Below are positions 15,795 through 23,837 of a stretch of DNA of 25,476 bases, piece by piece. The stretch lies in contig NZ_BAAADA010000163.1 of the NCBI RefSeq assembly GCF_039522005.1, positions 1 through 25,476 of the forward strand, in the 5' to 3' direction. The DNA comes from Alkalibacterium indicireducens (GTDB lineage: Bacteria; Bacillota; Bacilli; Lactobacillales; Carnobacteriaceae_A). The stretch's first letter is position 1, and every line of letters begins with the position of its first letter. The notes under the pieces are model-generated. The model was not told the DNA's origin. It made no database searches and saw only the letters and a list, made by a program, of their open reading frames with translations. Made by a program: the position numbers and the translations under genes.

Positions 15795-17252
15795 GTGGCA
15801 GATTTCAAACAAGATGCACAGGAGTTGCTGGATGCAATAGGCGGTAAAGAAAACGTCAATGCCGTCACGCACTGTGCTACACGTATGCGATTTGTACTGG
15901 ATGATCCCTCAGAAGCGGATAAGGATAGAATTGAAGATATCCCGTCTGTTAAAGGAACATTCACCCAGGCAGGTCAGTTCCAGGTTATCATCGGGAACAG
16001 AGTAGCAGATTTTTACAACGAGTTCTCAGCAATTTCGGGACTTGAGGGTGTGTCTAAAGATGACGTGAAAAGTGCAGGGAAACAGAACATGAACAGCCTG
16101 CAGCGTCTGATGGCGGCACTGGCAGAAATTTTCACCCCATTAATTCCAGCAATTATTATCGGTGGTTTGATCTTAGGTTTCAGAAACGTATTGGAAGCAG
16201 TAGAATTCGGTGCCCTTGGTGGCCAGACAATTGTCGAAACATCGCAGTTCTGGAGCGGAGTCAATGCCTTTCTATGGCTGCCGGGAGAAGCGATATTCCA
16301 CTTCCTGCCTGTCGGTATCACATGGAGTGTGACGCGTAAGATGGGGACGACTCAGATTCTGGGTATTGTTTTAGGTATCACATTAGTGTCACCACAGCTG
16401 CTTAATGCTTTCGGTGTACAGGATATTTTAGCAGGGGATGTAAACCAGTGGGACTTTGGATTCTTCCAGCTGGATATGATCGGGTATCAGGCTCAAGTTA
16501 TTCCGGCCATGATGGCAGGGTTCCTGCTCGCCTATCTTGAAAAATGGCTGAGAAAGTTCATACCTGAAGCCATCTCAATGATTTTTGTTCCATTATTCGC
16601 TTTAATACCAACAGTATTTGTCGCTCATGCAGTTGTCGGACCGATTGGATGGCAGTTGGGCATCTGGCTATCTCAGGTCGTTCAATGGGGACTGACAGGT
16701 ACATTCAACTGGGTCTTCGGATTTATCTTTGGTGGATTGTATGCACCGCTCGTAATTACTGGACTGCACCACATGACTAATGCGATCGATCTTCAGTTGG
16801 TTGCAGATTTCGATCAGACCATTCTATGGCCAATGATTGCTCTATCAAATATTGCTCAAGGTTCAGCTGTATTAGGTATCATCTGGCTGCACCGTGGGAA
16901 TGAGAAAGAACAGCAGATCTCTATCCCAGCAATGATATCGGCTTATCTTGGTGTAACAGAACCGGCTCTGTTCGGTATCAACATCAAATACGTGTATCCA
17001 TTCGTTGCAGGCATGATCGGATCCGCTTTTGCGGGAATGACTTCCGTAGCCTTAAATGTGGCATCTTTCAACATTGGTGTTGGGGGTCTTCCAGGAATCC
17101 TATCAATCATTCCTGAGTATTGGATTGGTTTCTTGATCGCTATGGCAATTGCTATCGTAGTTCCTATTGTACTAGTTGTTGTTTTTGAGAAAAACAATAT
17201 CCTGACTAAATGGGAAAATGATCATCTGCCAATTCCAAAACTGGGTAACTAA
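15795..17252 (+). CDS. treB: PTS trehalose-specific EIIBC component
   Basis: Membrane permease that imports trehalose and phosphorylates it to trehalose-6-phosphate. It has 485 aa from GTG 15795, which has AGGAGG 8 nt upstream; the longer frame from 15759 would begin inside the TreR operator. The N-terminal EIIB domain (about 1-85) carries the phosphorylation cysteine in THCATRMRF (Cys27). The EIIC domain is polytopic, with GLHHMTN and the VTEPALFGIN motif of the glucose/sucrose family. There is no EIIA domain, so phosphate must come from an EIIA encoded elsewhere. Trehalose specificity rests on treC, treR and the operator. Confidence 0.93.
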   Translation: MADFKQDAQELLDAIGGKENVNAVTHCATRMRFVLDDPSEADKDRIEDIPSVKGTFTQAGQFQVIIGNRVADFYNEFSAISGLEGVSKDDVKSAGKQNMNSLQRLMAALAEIFTPLIPAIIIGGLILGFRNVLEAVEFGALGGQTIVETSQFWSGVNAFLWLPGEAIFHFLPVGITWSVTRKMGTTQILGIVLGITLVSPQLLNAFGVQDILAGDVNQWDFGFFQLDMIGYQAQVIPAMMAGFLLAYLEKWLRKFIPEAISMIFVPLFALIPTVFVAHAVVGPIGWQLGIWLSQVVQWGLTGTFNWVFGFIFGGLYAPLVITGLHHMTNAIDLQLVADFDQTILWPMIALSNIAQGSAVLGIIWLHRGNEKEQQISIPAMISAYLGVTEPALFGINIKYVYPFVAGMIGSAFAGMTSVALNVASFNIGVGGLPGILSIIPEYWIGFLIAMAIAIVVPIVLVVVFEKNNILTKWENDHLPIPKLGN

Positions 17253-17317
17253 GAGGCGTATCGATTGTTTCGCTTCACATAATTGAATAAACTTAAAGTG
17301 TCATTACTCTATGGAGG

Positions 17318-17393
17318 AAGGGTGTTTCCTGATATTCTTTGATTCTGGTCGATAAAACTGGAAAAAGAACATCTGACGGAATGCCCTTTTTCC
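17318..17393 (+). other. Alternative hairpins in the treB-treC gap
   Basis: One stem is GGAAAAAG (17360-17367) with CTTTTTCC (17386-17393). A competing pairing is AAGGGTGTTTCC (17318-17329) with GGAATGCCCTT (17378-17388). The two share bases 17386-17388 and cannot form fully together. The stem lacks a U-run after it, so it is not a classic terminator; it may be an RNA-stability or attenuation element. No known riboswitch is recognised. Confidence 0.3.
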
Positions 17394-17427
17394 TATGTTA
17401 AGAATAAAATTGGAAAGGACGAAAGAT

Positions 17428-19080
17428 ATGAGTACATTTCATGATAAAGTCATTTACCAGGCGTATCCTAAATCATTTAAAGATACCAGCAGCAACGGCA
17501 TAGGAGACCTGAACGGAATAAAGGAGAAACTGCCTTATCTAGCGGATCTGGGCATAGACATGCTCTGGCTGAACCCGTTCTATAAATCTCCTCAAAACGA
17601 CAATGGATACGACGTGGCCGATTATACTTCCATAGACCCAATATTCGGGACGTGGGATGACTTCGATGGATTGATTTCGGAAGCTAATTCGTACGGCATC
17701 GACTTGATGCTCGATATGGTATTGAACCATACGTCAACTGAGCATGAGTGGTTCCAGAAAGCGTTAGCTGGAGACAAGAAATATCAGGATTATTATATTT
17801 TAAGAGAACTGCAGGAAGACGGCAGCTTGCCGACGAACTGGGAGTCCAAGTTTGGAGGGAAAGCCTGGTCCAAATTTGGTGATACAGACAAGTACTACCT
17901 TCACCTGTATGATGTGACCCAAGCTGACCTGAACTGGCGTAACCCTGAAGTCAGAGAAGAATTATATAAAGTCGTCAACTTCTGGCTGGAAAAAGGGGTC
18001 AAAGGCCTCCGCTTCGATGTCATTAATGTAATTGGAAAAGATGAAATTCTTGAAGATGCTGAAGACGGCGTCGGTAAGTCCCATTACACAGATACACCGA
18101 TCGTCCATGACTATATACAGGAGTTGAACAAGGAAACATTCGGCAGGTATGAGGATATCGTGACTGTTGGAGAAATGAGTTCGACCACTGTAGAAAACGG
18201 TGTGAAATATTCAAATCCTGAGCGTAATGAATTGTCCATGATCTTCAGTTTCCACCATCTGAAAGTCGATTATAAAGACGGTGAGAAATGGTCAATAATG
18301 CCTTTTGACTTTATTGAACTGAAAAAGATCCTGCATGAATGGCAGGAAGGCATGGTTGAAGGAGGAGGCTGGAATGCACTGTTTTGGAACAACCACGACC
18401 AGCCGCGTGCCAACAGTCGTTTTGGGGATGTAGAGAATTATCCAGTTGAAACCAGTACGATGCTGGCACAGACTATTCATCTGCTTCGAGGGACACCGTA
18501 TATCTATCAGGGTGAAGAGATCGGCATGACCAATCCTAACTACGAGGACTTGGACGAGTATGTCGATATCGAAACGCATAATGCATACAAGAAGATGCGG
18601 GAAGACGGGATTTCTCATGATGAAGCCATGGCCATCATCAAAGAGAAATCACGTGACAATTCCCGTACACCGATGCAGTGGGACGATTCAAAAAACGCCG
18701 GTTTTTCGGACGCTGAACCATGGCTGAAGGTGGCTGACAATTATAAAAATATCAATACAGAAAACACTGATGTCAGCCAGGCGATCCGTGACTACTACAA
18801 AACGTTAATCCGTCTGCGTAAGGACATTCCGATCATTCAGGAAGGGTCTTATGACGTGTTGGAGCTGGAACACCCCAGTATATTTGCTTACGTTCGTGAA
18901 TACGAAGGCGAGAAGCTGCTGGTGCTGAACCACTTTTACGGAGAAGACGACACGATCACTATCCCGGATGAGCTGCTGAATATGGATGCGTCGTACCTGA
19001 TAGGAAACGGCAGTGAGAGAAAGCTGGAAAAAGAGTTTAAACTGGGGCCATACGAAACGGCTGCTTTTCTTCTTAAATAA
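17428..19080 (+). CDS. treC: Alpha,alpha-phosphotrehalase
   Basis: Cytoplasmic GH13 enzyme that hydrolyses trehalose-6-phosphate to glucose and glucose-6-phosphate. It has 550 aa. GH13 motifs in order: DMVLNHTS (96-103), GLRFDVINVIGK with nucleophile Asp197, TVGEMSS with acid/base Glu249, and NNHDQPR with His323-Asp324. A C-terminal beta domain follows. I start at ATG 17428 with AAAGGA upstream; the frame from 17395 adds 11 residues without a ribosome site. It lies 175 bp after treB. Oligo-1,6-glucosidase is the main alternative, but the treB/treR context favours phosphotrehalase. Confidence 0.92.
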   Translation: MSTFHDKVIYQAYPKSFKDTSSNGIGDLNGIKEKLPYLADLGIDMLWLNPFYKSPQNDNGYDVADYTSIDPIFGTWDDFDGLISEANSYGIDLMLDMVLNHTSTEHEWFQKALAGDKKYQDYYILRELQEDGSLPTNWESKFGGKAWSKFGDTDKYYLHLYDVTQADLNWRNPEVREELYKVVNFWLEKGVKGLRFDVINVIGKDEILEDAEDGVGKSHYTDTPIVHDYIQELNKETFGRYEDIVTVGEMSSTTVENGVKYSNPERNELSMIFSFHHLKVDYKDGEKWSIMPFDFIELKKILHEWQEGMVEGGGWNALFWNNHDQPRANSRFGDVENYPVETSTMLAQTIHLLRGTPYIYQGEEIGMTNPNYEDLDEYVDIETHNAYKKMREDGISHDEAMAIIKEKSRDNSRTPMQWDDSKNAGFSDAEPWLKVADNYKNINTENTDVSQAIRDYYKTLIRLRKDIPIIQEGSYDVLELEHPSIFAYVREYEGEKLLVLNHFYGEDDTITIPDELLNMDASYLIGNGSERKLEKEFKLGPYETAAFLLK

Positions 19081-19097
19081 AAGTAATTCCTTTAACT

Positions 19098-19148
19098 GAA
19101 AAAAGCGGAAGCCTTCTATTCATCAAAGAAGACTTCCGCATTTTTTAT
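19098..19148. terminator. Bidirectional terminator between treC and treR
   Basis: The stem GCGGAAG..CTTCT with AGAAG..CTTCCGC (19105-19139) has an A-run on its left and a T-run on its right, so it can end both the rightward treC and the leftward treR transcripts. Confidence 0.8.
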
Positions 19149-19236
19149 TATCAGGCAAACTGTAAGGCTTGTGACCTGTTGAATATGGACTATATTTGAA
19201 GGATAAAATGTAGTATAGTTGCTCTAAATAGACTAA

Positions 19237-19962
19237 TCAGTCGTAAGAAACAGGCCCGCGTCTTCTGGCAAACTCGACGAATCTGAAGCGGTCCAGTCGG
19301 TGACGTGATTCAGTATACTGGAACAATGTAGCGTCTTCCAGATGGACTTCACTACGGGTAACGACAACATGCGTATCATTATGAAGCGTCATCAGTTCAC
19401 GGTCTTCCTGGGTGGCCGGCTCAGCGATGAATTCTTTTCGAGCAAAACCGATGACAAGACCTAATTTGTTTTCAATGTAGTGATAAAGTGAATGACGAGC
19501 TTCATCATCCGGAATCGATTCGATGATTGATGTGAACAAGTAATCCTTATCTAGAATGACGACTTCTCCATCGACTTTTCTGGCACGTATGACACAATGC
19601 ACTTCAGTGTCATGAGAAACCTTCAGAAAATTTGCAATGTGCTCCGGAATAGTCATCTTCTTGTTTTCAACGAGAATCGTTTCGCTGGACATGTTCTGAG
19701 CATCCTGAAGTTCTTTGTAACTGGTCAGGCCGGATATCGGAAAATCGAAGCGTTTGACATCGAGCACGATCGATCCCTTACCTTGTTTCTTCTGTATGTA
19801 ACCACTTTCAAGCAAGAGGCTAAGGGCTTTTCTAATTGTTTCACGCGAAACATTGTACTTTATTGACAACTGGTTTTCGCTCGGTAGAAGTTCACCAGGT
19901 TTGTACTGCTGGTTTAATATATCGGATTCGATATCTAGAAATATATCCTGAAATCTGCTCAT
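19237..19962 (-). CDS. treR: Trehalose operon repressor TreR (GntR/HutC family)
   Basis: DNA-binding repressor released by trehalose-6-phosphate. It has 241 aa. The N-terminal winged helix-turn-helix (about 5-70) has LPSENQLSIKYNVSRETIRK and the wing GYIQKKQGKGS; a UTRA effector domain follows (about 90-235). I start at ATG 19962, with AAAGGA upstream; frames from 19989 or 19971 lack a properly spaced site. It is convergent with treBC, unlike co-directional arrangements such as B. subtilis treP-treA-treR. A possible promoter is TTGAGT-17-TAAACT upstream; no TreR palindrome is seen there, so autoregulation is not evident. Confidence 0.9.
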   Translation of the reverse strand: MSRFQDIFLDIESDILNQQYKPGELLPSENQLSIKYNVSRETIRKALSLLLESGYIQKKQGKGSIVLDVKRFDFPISGLTSYKELQDAQNMSSETILVENKKMTIPEHIANFLKVSHDTEVHCVIRARKVDGEVVILDKDYLFTSIIESIPDDEARHSLYHYIENKLGLVIGFARKEFIAEPATQEDRELMTLHNDTHVVVTRSEVHLEDATLFQYTESRHRLDRFRFVEFARRRGPVSYD

Positions 19963-20105
19963 ATTTTCCATTCCTTTTACTATAATCATTCGATACAGAC
20001 CCTTTAAGTTTAAAAGAAAATGAACAGTAACTCAACAGTTATAAGATTAGAAGACTATTCATAATTTTTAGCTAAATTTTGAAGAAATTTAAAAAGGAGT
20101 ATTTA

Positions 20106-21242
20106 ATGAAGACACAAATAAAACAAGGATTGAAGCAACTGGAAGCCATACTGGTATACATTATCGTGCTAGGTGGAGTGGGTTTTATCGGATACCGGAT
20201 TGGGATGGAAAGCACGCCTTTGACTGCTGAAGGAAATCTCGATGTGGGACGTCTGCTTATACGTATCGGAATTGTAATGGTAATTGCCGGAGGGCTGGTC
20301 TATGGGCACGTCATTATCCATGAATTGGGTCACCTGCTTGCCGGGAAACTATCGGGGTACACATTCATGCTTTTTAGAATCGGTCGATTTGGGCTGATAA
20401 AGGAAGACAGTCAGTTCAAGACCATTTTATTTACGATGAGCGGCACGATGGGTCAGTGTCTGATGCATCCGCCTGAGAATAATGACAGACGGCCTTACCG
20501 TTTCTACTTGCTTGGCGGGGTATTGGCAAATGGAATAACCGCGCTGATTGCGGGTACTTTTTATTTAATATACCCGTCTGAGTATATTATGATTTTTATT
20601 GTCATCGGTGTGATGTCTGCAGCTATGAACGGCATTCCATTAAGCTTCAATGATGGAAAAATACTGAGGAAACTAGGCAGGAGTTCAGTGGCTCAGGATC
20701 AGTTCTTTCAGCAGCTGAAATGGAATGGAGATTTTGTCCGTCATAACAAGACATACTCTGAGGCAGCCGAAGATCAGATGACGTTCAATCCTAATGAACC
20801 GGTAACGGAGCAGTTCAATATCTATAATAAGCTGATTGAAATCAATGCCAGCCTTGAGCAGAAAAATTTCAAGCAAGCTGAAAGTAGCCTGAGTGATTTG
20901 TATGACCAGAGAAGTGAAATCATTCCGGCTTACCGCATCGAGATCCTGCGAGAGTATGTGTACTGTCTGCTGATTGAAGATTCAGGTACGCCGGAGCTTA
21001 TTGAGCGAATTCTTTCTGATAAGCTTCTGAAGAGTCACTTGAAAATGAAACAGGCAGATGTCTGTCGTGTAAACTGTGTGATTGCTTATTTTGTAGACAA
21101 TGACCGGACTGAAGCCAAGCGATGGTATGATCTGGCGAGGGAACATCTGGATAAACTGCCATCTTATGCGGATAAACGAGTAAATACTAACCTTCTGGAT
21201 CATCTTGGAACAGTTATGTCATTTGTAACACATAATAGTTGA
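20106..21242 (+). CDS. M50-like membrane metallopeptidase with helical C-terminal region
   Basis: 378 aa from ATG 20106, with AAGGAG 6 nt upstream. TM1 is at about 12-32 and TM2 at about 49-71, running into the zinc motif HELGH (72-76). Next come the subfamily-like segment GTMGQCLMHPP (113-123), two more hydrophobic helices (about 134-178), and FNDGK, whose Asp183 may be the third ligand. The C-terminal ~190 residues are soluble and helical, with TPR-like spacing (NKLIEINASLEQKNFKQAE). It is likely an intramembrane or membrane-bound zinc protease, but substrate and partner are unknown. It is divergent from treR and ends at a shared terminator. Confidence 0.7.
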   Translation: MKTQIKQGLKQLEAILVYIIVLGGVGFIGYRIGMESTPLTAEGNLDVGRLLIRIGIVMVIAGGLVYGHVIIHELGHLLAGKLSGYTFMLFRIGRFGLIKEDSQFKTILFTMSGTMGQCLMHPPENNDRRPYRFYLLGGVLANGITALIAGTFYLIYPSEYIMIFIVIGVMSAAMNGIPLSFNDGKILRKLGRSSVAQDQFFQQLKWNGDFVRHNKTYSEAAEDQMTFNPNEPVTEQFNIYNKLIEINASLEQKNFKQAESSLSDLYDQRSEIIPAYRIEILREYVYCLLIEDSGTPELIERILSDKLLKSHLKMKQADVCRVNCVIAYFVDNDRTEAKRWYDLAREHLDKLPSYADKRVNTNLLDHLGTVMSFVTHNS

Positions 21243-21282
21243 GTAACGATAAACTGAACCTTCCTGGAAGGGATAAGAAGAT

Positions 21283-21338
21283 AAAAAAGGAAACGAACCT
21301 TCTGCGACATTGTCTTGTAGAAGGTCGTTTCCTTTTTA
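21283..21338. terminator. Bidirectional terminator
   Basis: AAAAAGGAAACGAACCTTCT pairs with AGAAGGTCGTTTCCTTTTT, with one bulged A and a 15-base loop. It has A-rich and T-rich flanks. It serves the M50-like gene and the convergent deacetylase remnant. Confidence 0.8.
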
Positions 21339-21386
21339 TTGTTAAAATGCGTGCAACTAGTCTGCTTCTGGAAAAATAAACTGAAG

Positions 21387-21636
21387 TTATCTGATTGTCA
21401 GGACTTGCCCCACACGAATGAGGTAGAGTCTGTAAAATCCGATTGATACTTGTCCCATCAGACCCGTCATCAAAAGTCAGCGCAACGACTTTCTCTGTGG
21501 TGGATCCTCTGGTCACTGTCTGTGCTGGAGCGGCTGATACTGGAACAGCAAAGGTCAAACTGATGATTACCCCTAAAAACAGACAAGCGACTTTTACGAT
21601 TAGTGATCGCATGCTTTTTGTGCTCATTTCACTCAC
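21387..21636 (-). pseudogene. Polysaccharide deacetylase remnant with internal deletion
   Basis: From GTG 21636 (GAGGAAAG upstream) the frame gives a signal peptide ending in PVSAAPA and then KVVALTFDDGSDGTSINRIL, the start of a NodB-type deacetylase domain. At about 21422-21426 this frame breaks. In the +1 frame the next codons read LIRVGQVLTIR and stop at 21387-21389, the typical last residues of a C-terminal LysM repeat. The catalytic domain and most of the LysM region are therefore gone, and the ends are joined out of frame. The original protein was probably a secreted peptidoglycan or polysaccharide deacetylase of several hundred residues. Confidence 0.75.
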
Positions 21637-21790
21637 GTCTTTCCTCATGCACCAAAGACGTTTAAGTGTTATAAGCGAACAGTAGGCACATGAGAGCACG
21701 ACCTTATTTTTCACCTTTATTATAAATCTAAACCATAGAAATAGTACCAGTCAGTACTCAAAAAACAGTTATAAATTAGGAAATTTAAGC

Positions 21791-21817
21791 GAAAAAAATG
21801 ACGGATATTCCGCCATT
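21791..21817 (-). terminator. Terminator after the GNAT gene
   Basis: On the minus strand a 9-bp stem AATGGCGGA/TCCGTCATT with a 3-base loop is followed by seven T. It is about 20 bp after the stop. Confidence 0.8.
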
Positions 21818-21835
21818 TTCAGATGATTATTCACT

Positions 21836-22276
21836 TTAAATAGTCTTAGTGTAGCAGATGATCCGGTTGGCTTCCTTGAAGCCGATTTTCTCATGGAAGG
21901 CTGCACTGGTAGTGTTGTGGAGCTCCACGTCACTGGCAAATTCGGTTGCGTTCATAAAACGGTACCAGTCTTCGCAGACCTCAACCAGCTTTCTGGCAAT
22001 GCCTCTTTTTCTGTAAGCCTCCTTGACATATATGCCTTCAAGATAACCTACTGGAGTGGTTCTCGTCCCTTCTACGTAATCGAATCTCAGCTGGACATGT
22101 GCAAAGCCCACGACCTGGTCATCAGTTTCACAGACAAACAGCTCAGCCGTACTATCCTCCTGATACCTCGTTATTTCCCGCTGAAGTTCGTCGTAATTTT
22201 CGCGGGGCCATAGTAGCAAAGCGAGTTGAGTAATATTTTCAATATGTATGTCTCTGGCTTTGACAATTTTATGCAT
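21836..22276 (-). CDS. GNAT acetyltransferase, AAC(6')-like
   Basis: 146-aa single-domain GNAT protein that transfers acetyl from acetyl-CoA. The acetyl-CoA motif is GYLEGIYVKEAYRKRGIA (78-95), with the pyrophosphate loop RKRGIA. The C-terminal EFASDVELHNTTSAAFHEKI and GFKEANRI segments resemble chromosomal aminoglycoside 6'-N-acetyltransferases, which also carry the DYVEGT and PVGYLEGI segments. GGAGG lies before the ATG. It is monocistronic, divergent from the flavoprotein gene. Similarity supports the AAC(6') family; actual drug acetylation is not shown by sequence. Confidence 0.75.
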   Translation of the reverse strand: MHKIVKARDIHIENITQLALLLWPRENYDELQREITRYQEDSTAELFVCETDDQVVGFAHVQLRFDYVEGTRTTPVGYLEGIYVKEAYRKRGIARKLVEVCEDWYRFMNATEFASDVELHNTTSAAFHEKIGFKEANRIICYTKTI

Positions 22277-22332
22277 AAGTATTCCTCCAGCTCAACTGTA
22301 ATGAAAGAAATGAATGATTGTAGAAATAGTGT

Positions 22333-22359
22333 ACCACAATTTGTGGTCAAACGCTTTCA
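22333..22359. promoter_or_regulatory. Palindrome and adjoining cre-like half site
   Basis: ACCACAATTTGTGGT (22333-22347) is a perfect odd palindrome, 7+1+7, in the divergent gap between the GNAT and flavoprotein genes. It abuts GTCAAACGCTTTCA (22346-22359), of which one half (CGCTTTCA) fits a CcpA site well and the other poorly. It could be an operator for either gene. Confidence 0.4.
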
Positions 22360-22462
22360 GATAAAGCCTTAATCCAGTACGAATTACAGAAAGTCTCAAA
22401 ATATATACTTAAGTAAGCATGAAGCATAAAGTTAGGAGGCGCATCTTAAATTCATTTCTTTA

Positions 22463-22471
22463 TGTTATACT
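22463..22471 (+). promoter_or_regulatory. Extended -10 promoter of the flavoprotein-mga pair
   Basis: TGTTATACT, that is TG, one base, then TATACT (22466-22471), lies 31 bp before the flavoprotein start. No good -35 is seen, as is common with an extended -10. Confidence 0.45.
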
Positions 22472-22502
22472 GATTCAAAAATGACTGATGAGGAGGACAA
22501 AA

Positions 22503-23837
22503 ATGAGAGTAGTCATTATAGGCGCATCTTTTGCTGGGGTAGCTGCTGCTTTTGAAGTACGTCACATTCATCCGGATGCAGAAATTTTGTTGCTTGAAAA
22601 GCAGGATACCCTGGGATACATACCAAGCGGCCTTCATTTATATTGGGATAAGAAAATTACTGACTTGGATGAGGCCCGGTTCGTTACAGAAGGCCAGCTG
22701 GATAAGCATGGAATCGTGTATCATCTAAATGCTACTGTACAGAAGGTAAACACGACTCAAAAAATAATCACTTATGACCAGCACGATTTATCAGACCAGC
22801 TGTCTTATGACAAACTGATTATAGCGGCGGGATCGAGACAGTTGTCTGAGAAAATTATCGGCAGTGCCCAGGAGAGTGTACTAAAATACAAGCGGTACGA
22901 TGAGGCTCAGGCGGCTTTGATTAAAGTTGAGGAAAGTGAGCATATTACGATTATCGGTGGAGGGCAAGTTGGGGTAGAGGCTGCAGATCTACTGACCGCA
23001 ATGGAGAAACAAGTGACTCTGGTAGAAAGTATGGATTATGTTCTATTCAAGTATCTGGACGAGGATATGATCAAGCCGATCGAGAAGAATATGACTGAAA
23101 AGGGCGTTGATCTGAGAATGAGACAGACGGTCTCTTCCGTAGAGATGGAATCAGACCAGAAAGTGACTGTCTGCCTTGGCGAAGGATCTGTCACCAGTGA
23201 TGCGGTTATCATGGGAGTGAATGTCAGACCGCATCTGCCTTTTTTGGATGAGACCATCAAGCGGCATACCGATCAGACAATTGCTGTCGACCGCTATTTA
23301 AGAACATCAGCCGAAGATGTATTTGCCGTGGGGGATTGCATTCAATTGTCAGGACCGGGAGAAGACAGGGTCTATGTTCCATTGATCAATAATGCTGTTC
23401 GGACAGGTATTGTGGCAGCAGCCAATCTGATTGAGCCATCCCAAACTTTTAAAGGTTCGCTACGTACGATTGGTACCCGTGTCTTCGGCAAGTATATAGC
23501 CAGCACAGGTATGACCGAAACCGAGAGTCTGTTTACTGACCGGACTGTTGAGTCTCACAGACAGGAGGTACGTCTGACCAGCCTGGCGGATTCTGATACC
23601 GTGACTCTGAAATGGGTCTATGATGCCAAAACACATGAGCTGCTGGGCGCTCAAATGATATCAGATGCCAATATACTTGAAAAAATAAATGTGCTGGCGT
23701 TGGCTATTCAGTCCAAGCAGACCCTAGAGGATCTGCAGCAGACCGATTACTTCTTTAATCCAGCTTATTCTCAGGTGACTGCCACCACAAATCTGATAGC
23801 CTGGATGGATGAGGGGGCGGACGAAGATGAAAATTGA
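22503..23837 (+). CDS. FAD-dependent pyridine nucleotide-disulfide oxidoreductase (NADH oxidase/peroxidase family, Ser42 variant)
   Basis: 444 aa from ATG 22503, with GAGGAGG 6 nt upstream. The FAD-binding Rossmann motif is VVIIGASFAG (3-12), the NAD-binding motif is ITIIGGGQVGVEA (148-160), and the second FAD motif DVFAVGDC lies near 275; a C-terminal dimerisation domain (GTRVFGKYIASTG) follows. Overall layout matches Nox, Npx and CoA-disulfide reductase. The redox cysteine (SCG, Cys42 in Npx/Nox) is replaced: GYIPSGLHLY has Ser42. The usual His10 (GTHAG-type motif) is Phe10. It cannot use the Cys42 sulfenate cycle. It may be an H2O2-forming oxidase or act on another acceptor. It overlaps the following mga-like gene. 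Confidence 0.85.
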   Translation: MRVVIIGASFAGVAAAFEVRHIHPDAEILLLEKQDTLGYIPSGLHLYWDKKITDLDEARFVTEGQLDKHGIVYHLNATVQKVNTTQKIITYDQHDLSDQLSYDKLIIAAGSRQLSEKIIGSAQESVLKYKRYDEAQAALIKVEESEHITIIGGGQVGVEAADLLTAMEKQVTLVESMDYVLFKYLDEDMIKPIEKNMTEKGVDLRMRQTVSSVEMESDQKVTVCLGEGSVTSDAVIMGVNVRPHLPFLDETIKRHTDQTIAVDRYLRTSAEDVFAVGDCIQLSGPGEDRVYVPLINNAVRTGIVAAANLIEPSQTFKGSLRTIGTRVFGKYIASTGMTETESLFTDRTVESHRQEVRLTSLADSDTVTLKWVYDAKTHELLGAQMISDANILEKINVLALAIQSKQTLEDLQQTDYFFNPAYSQVTATTNLIAWMDEGADEDEN

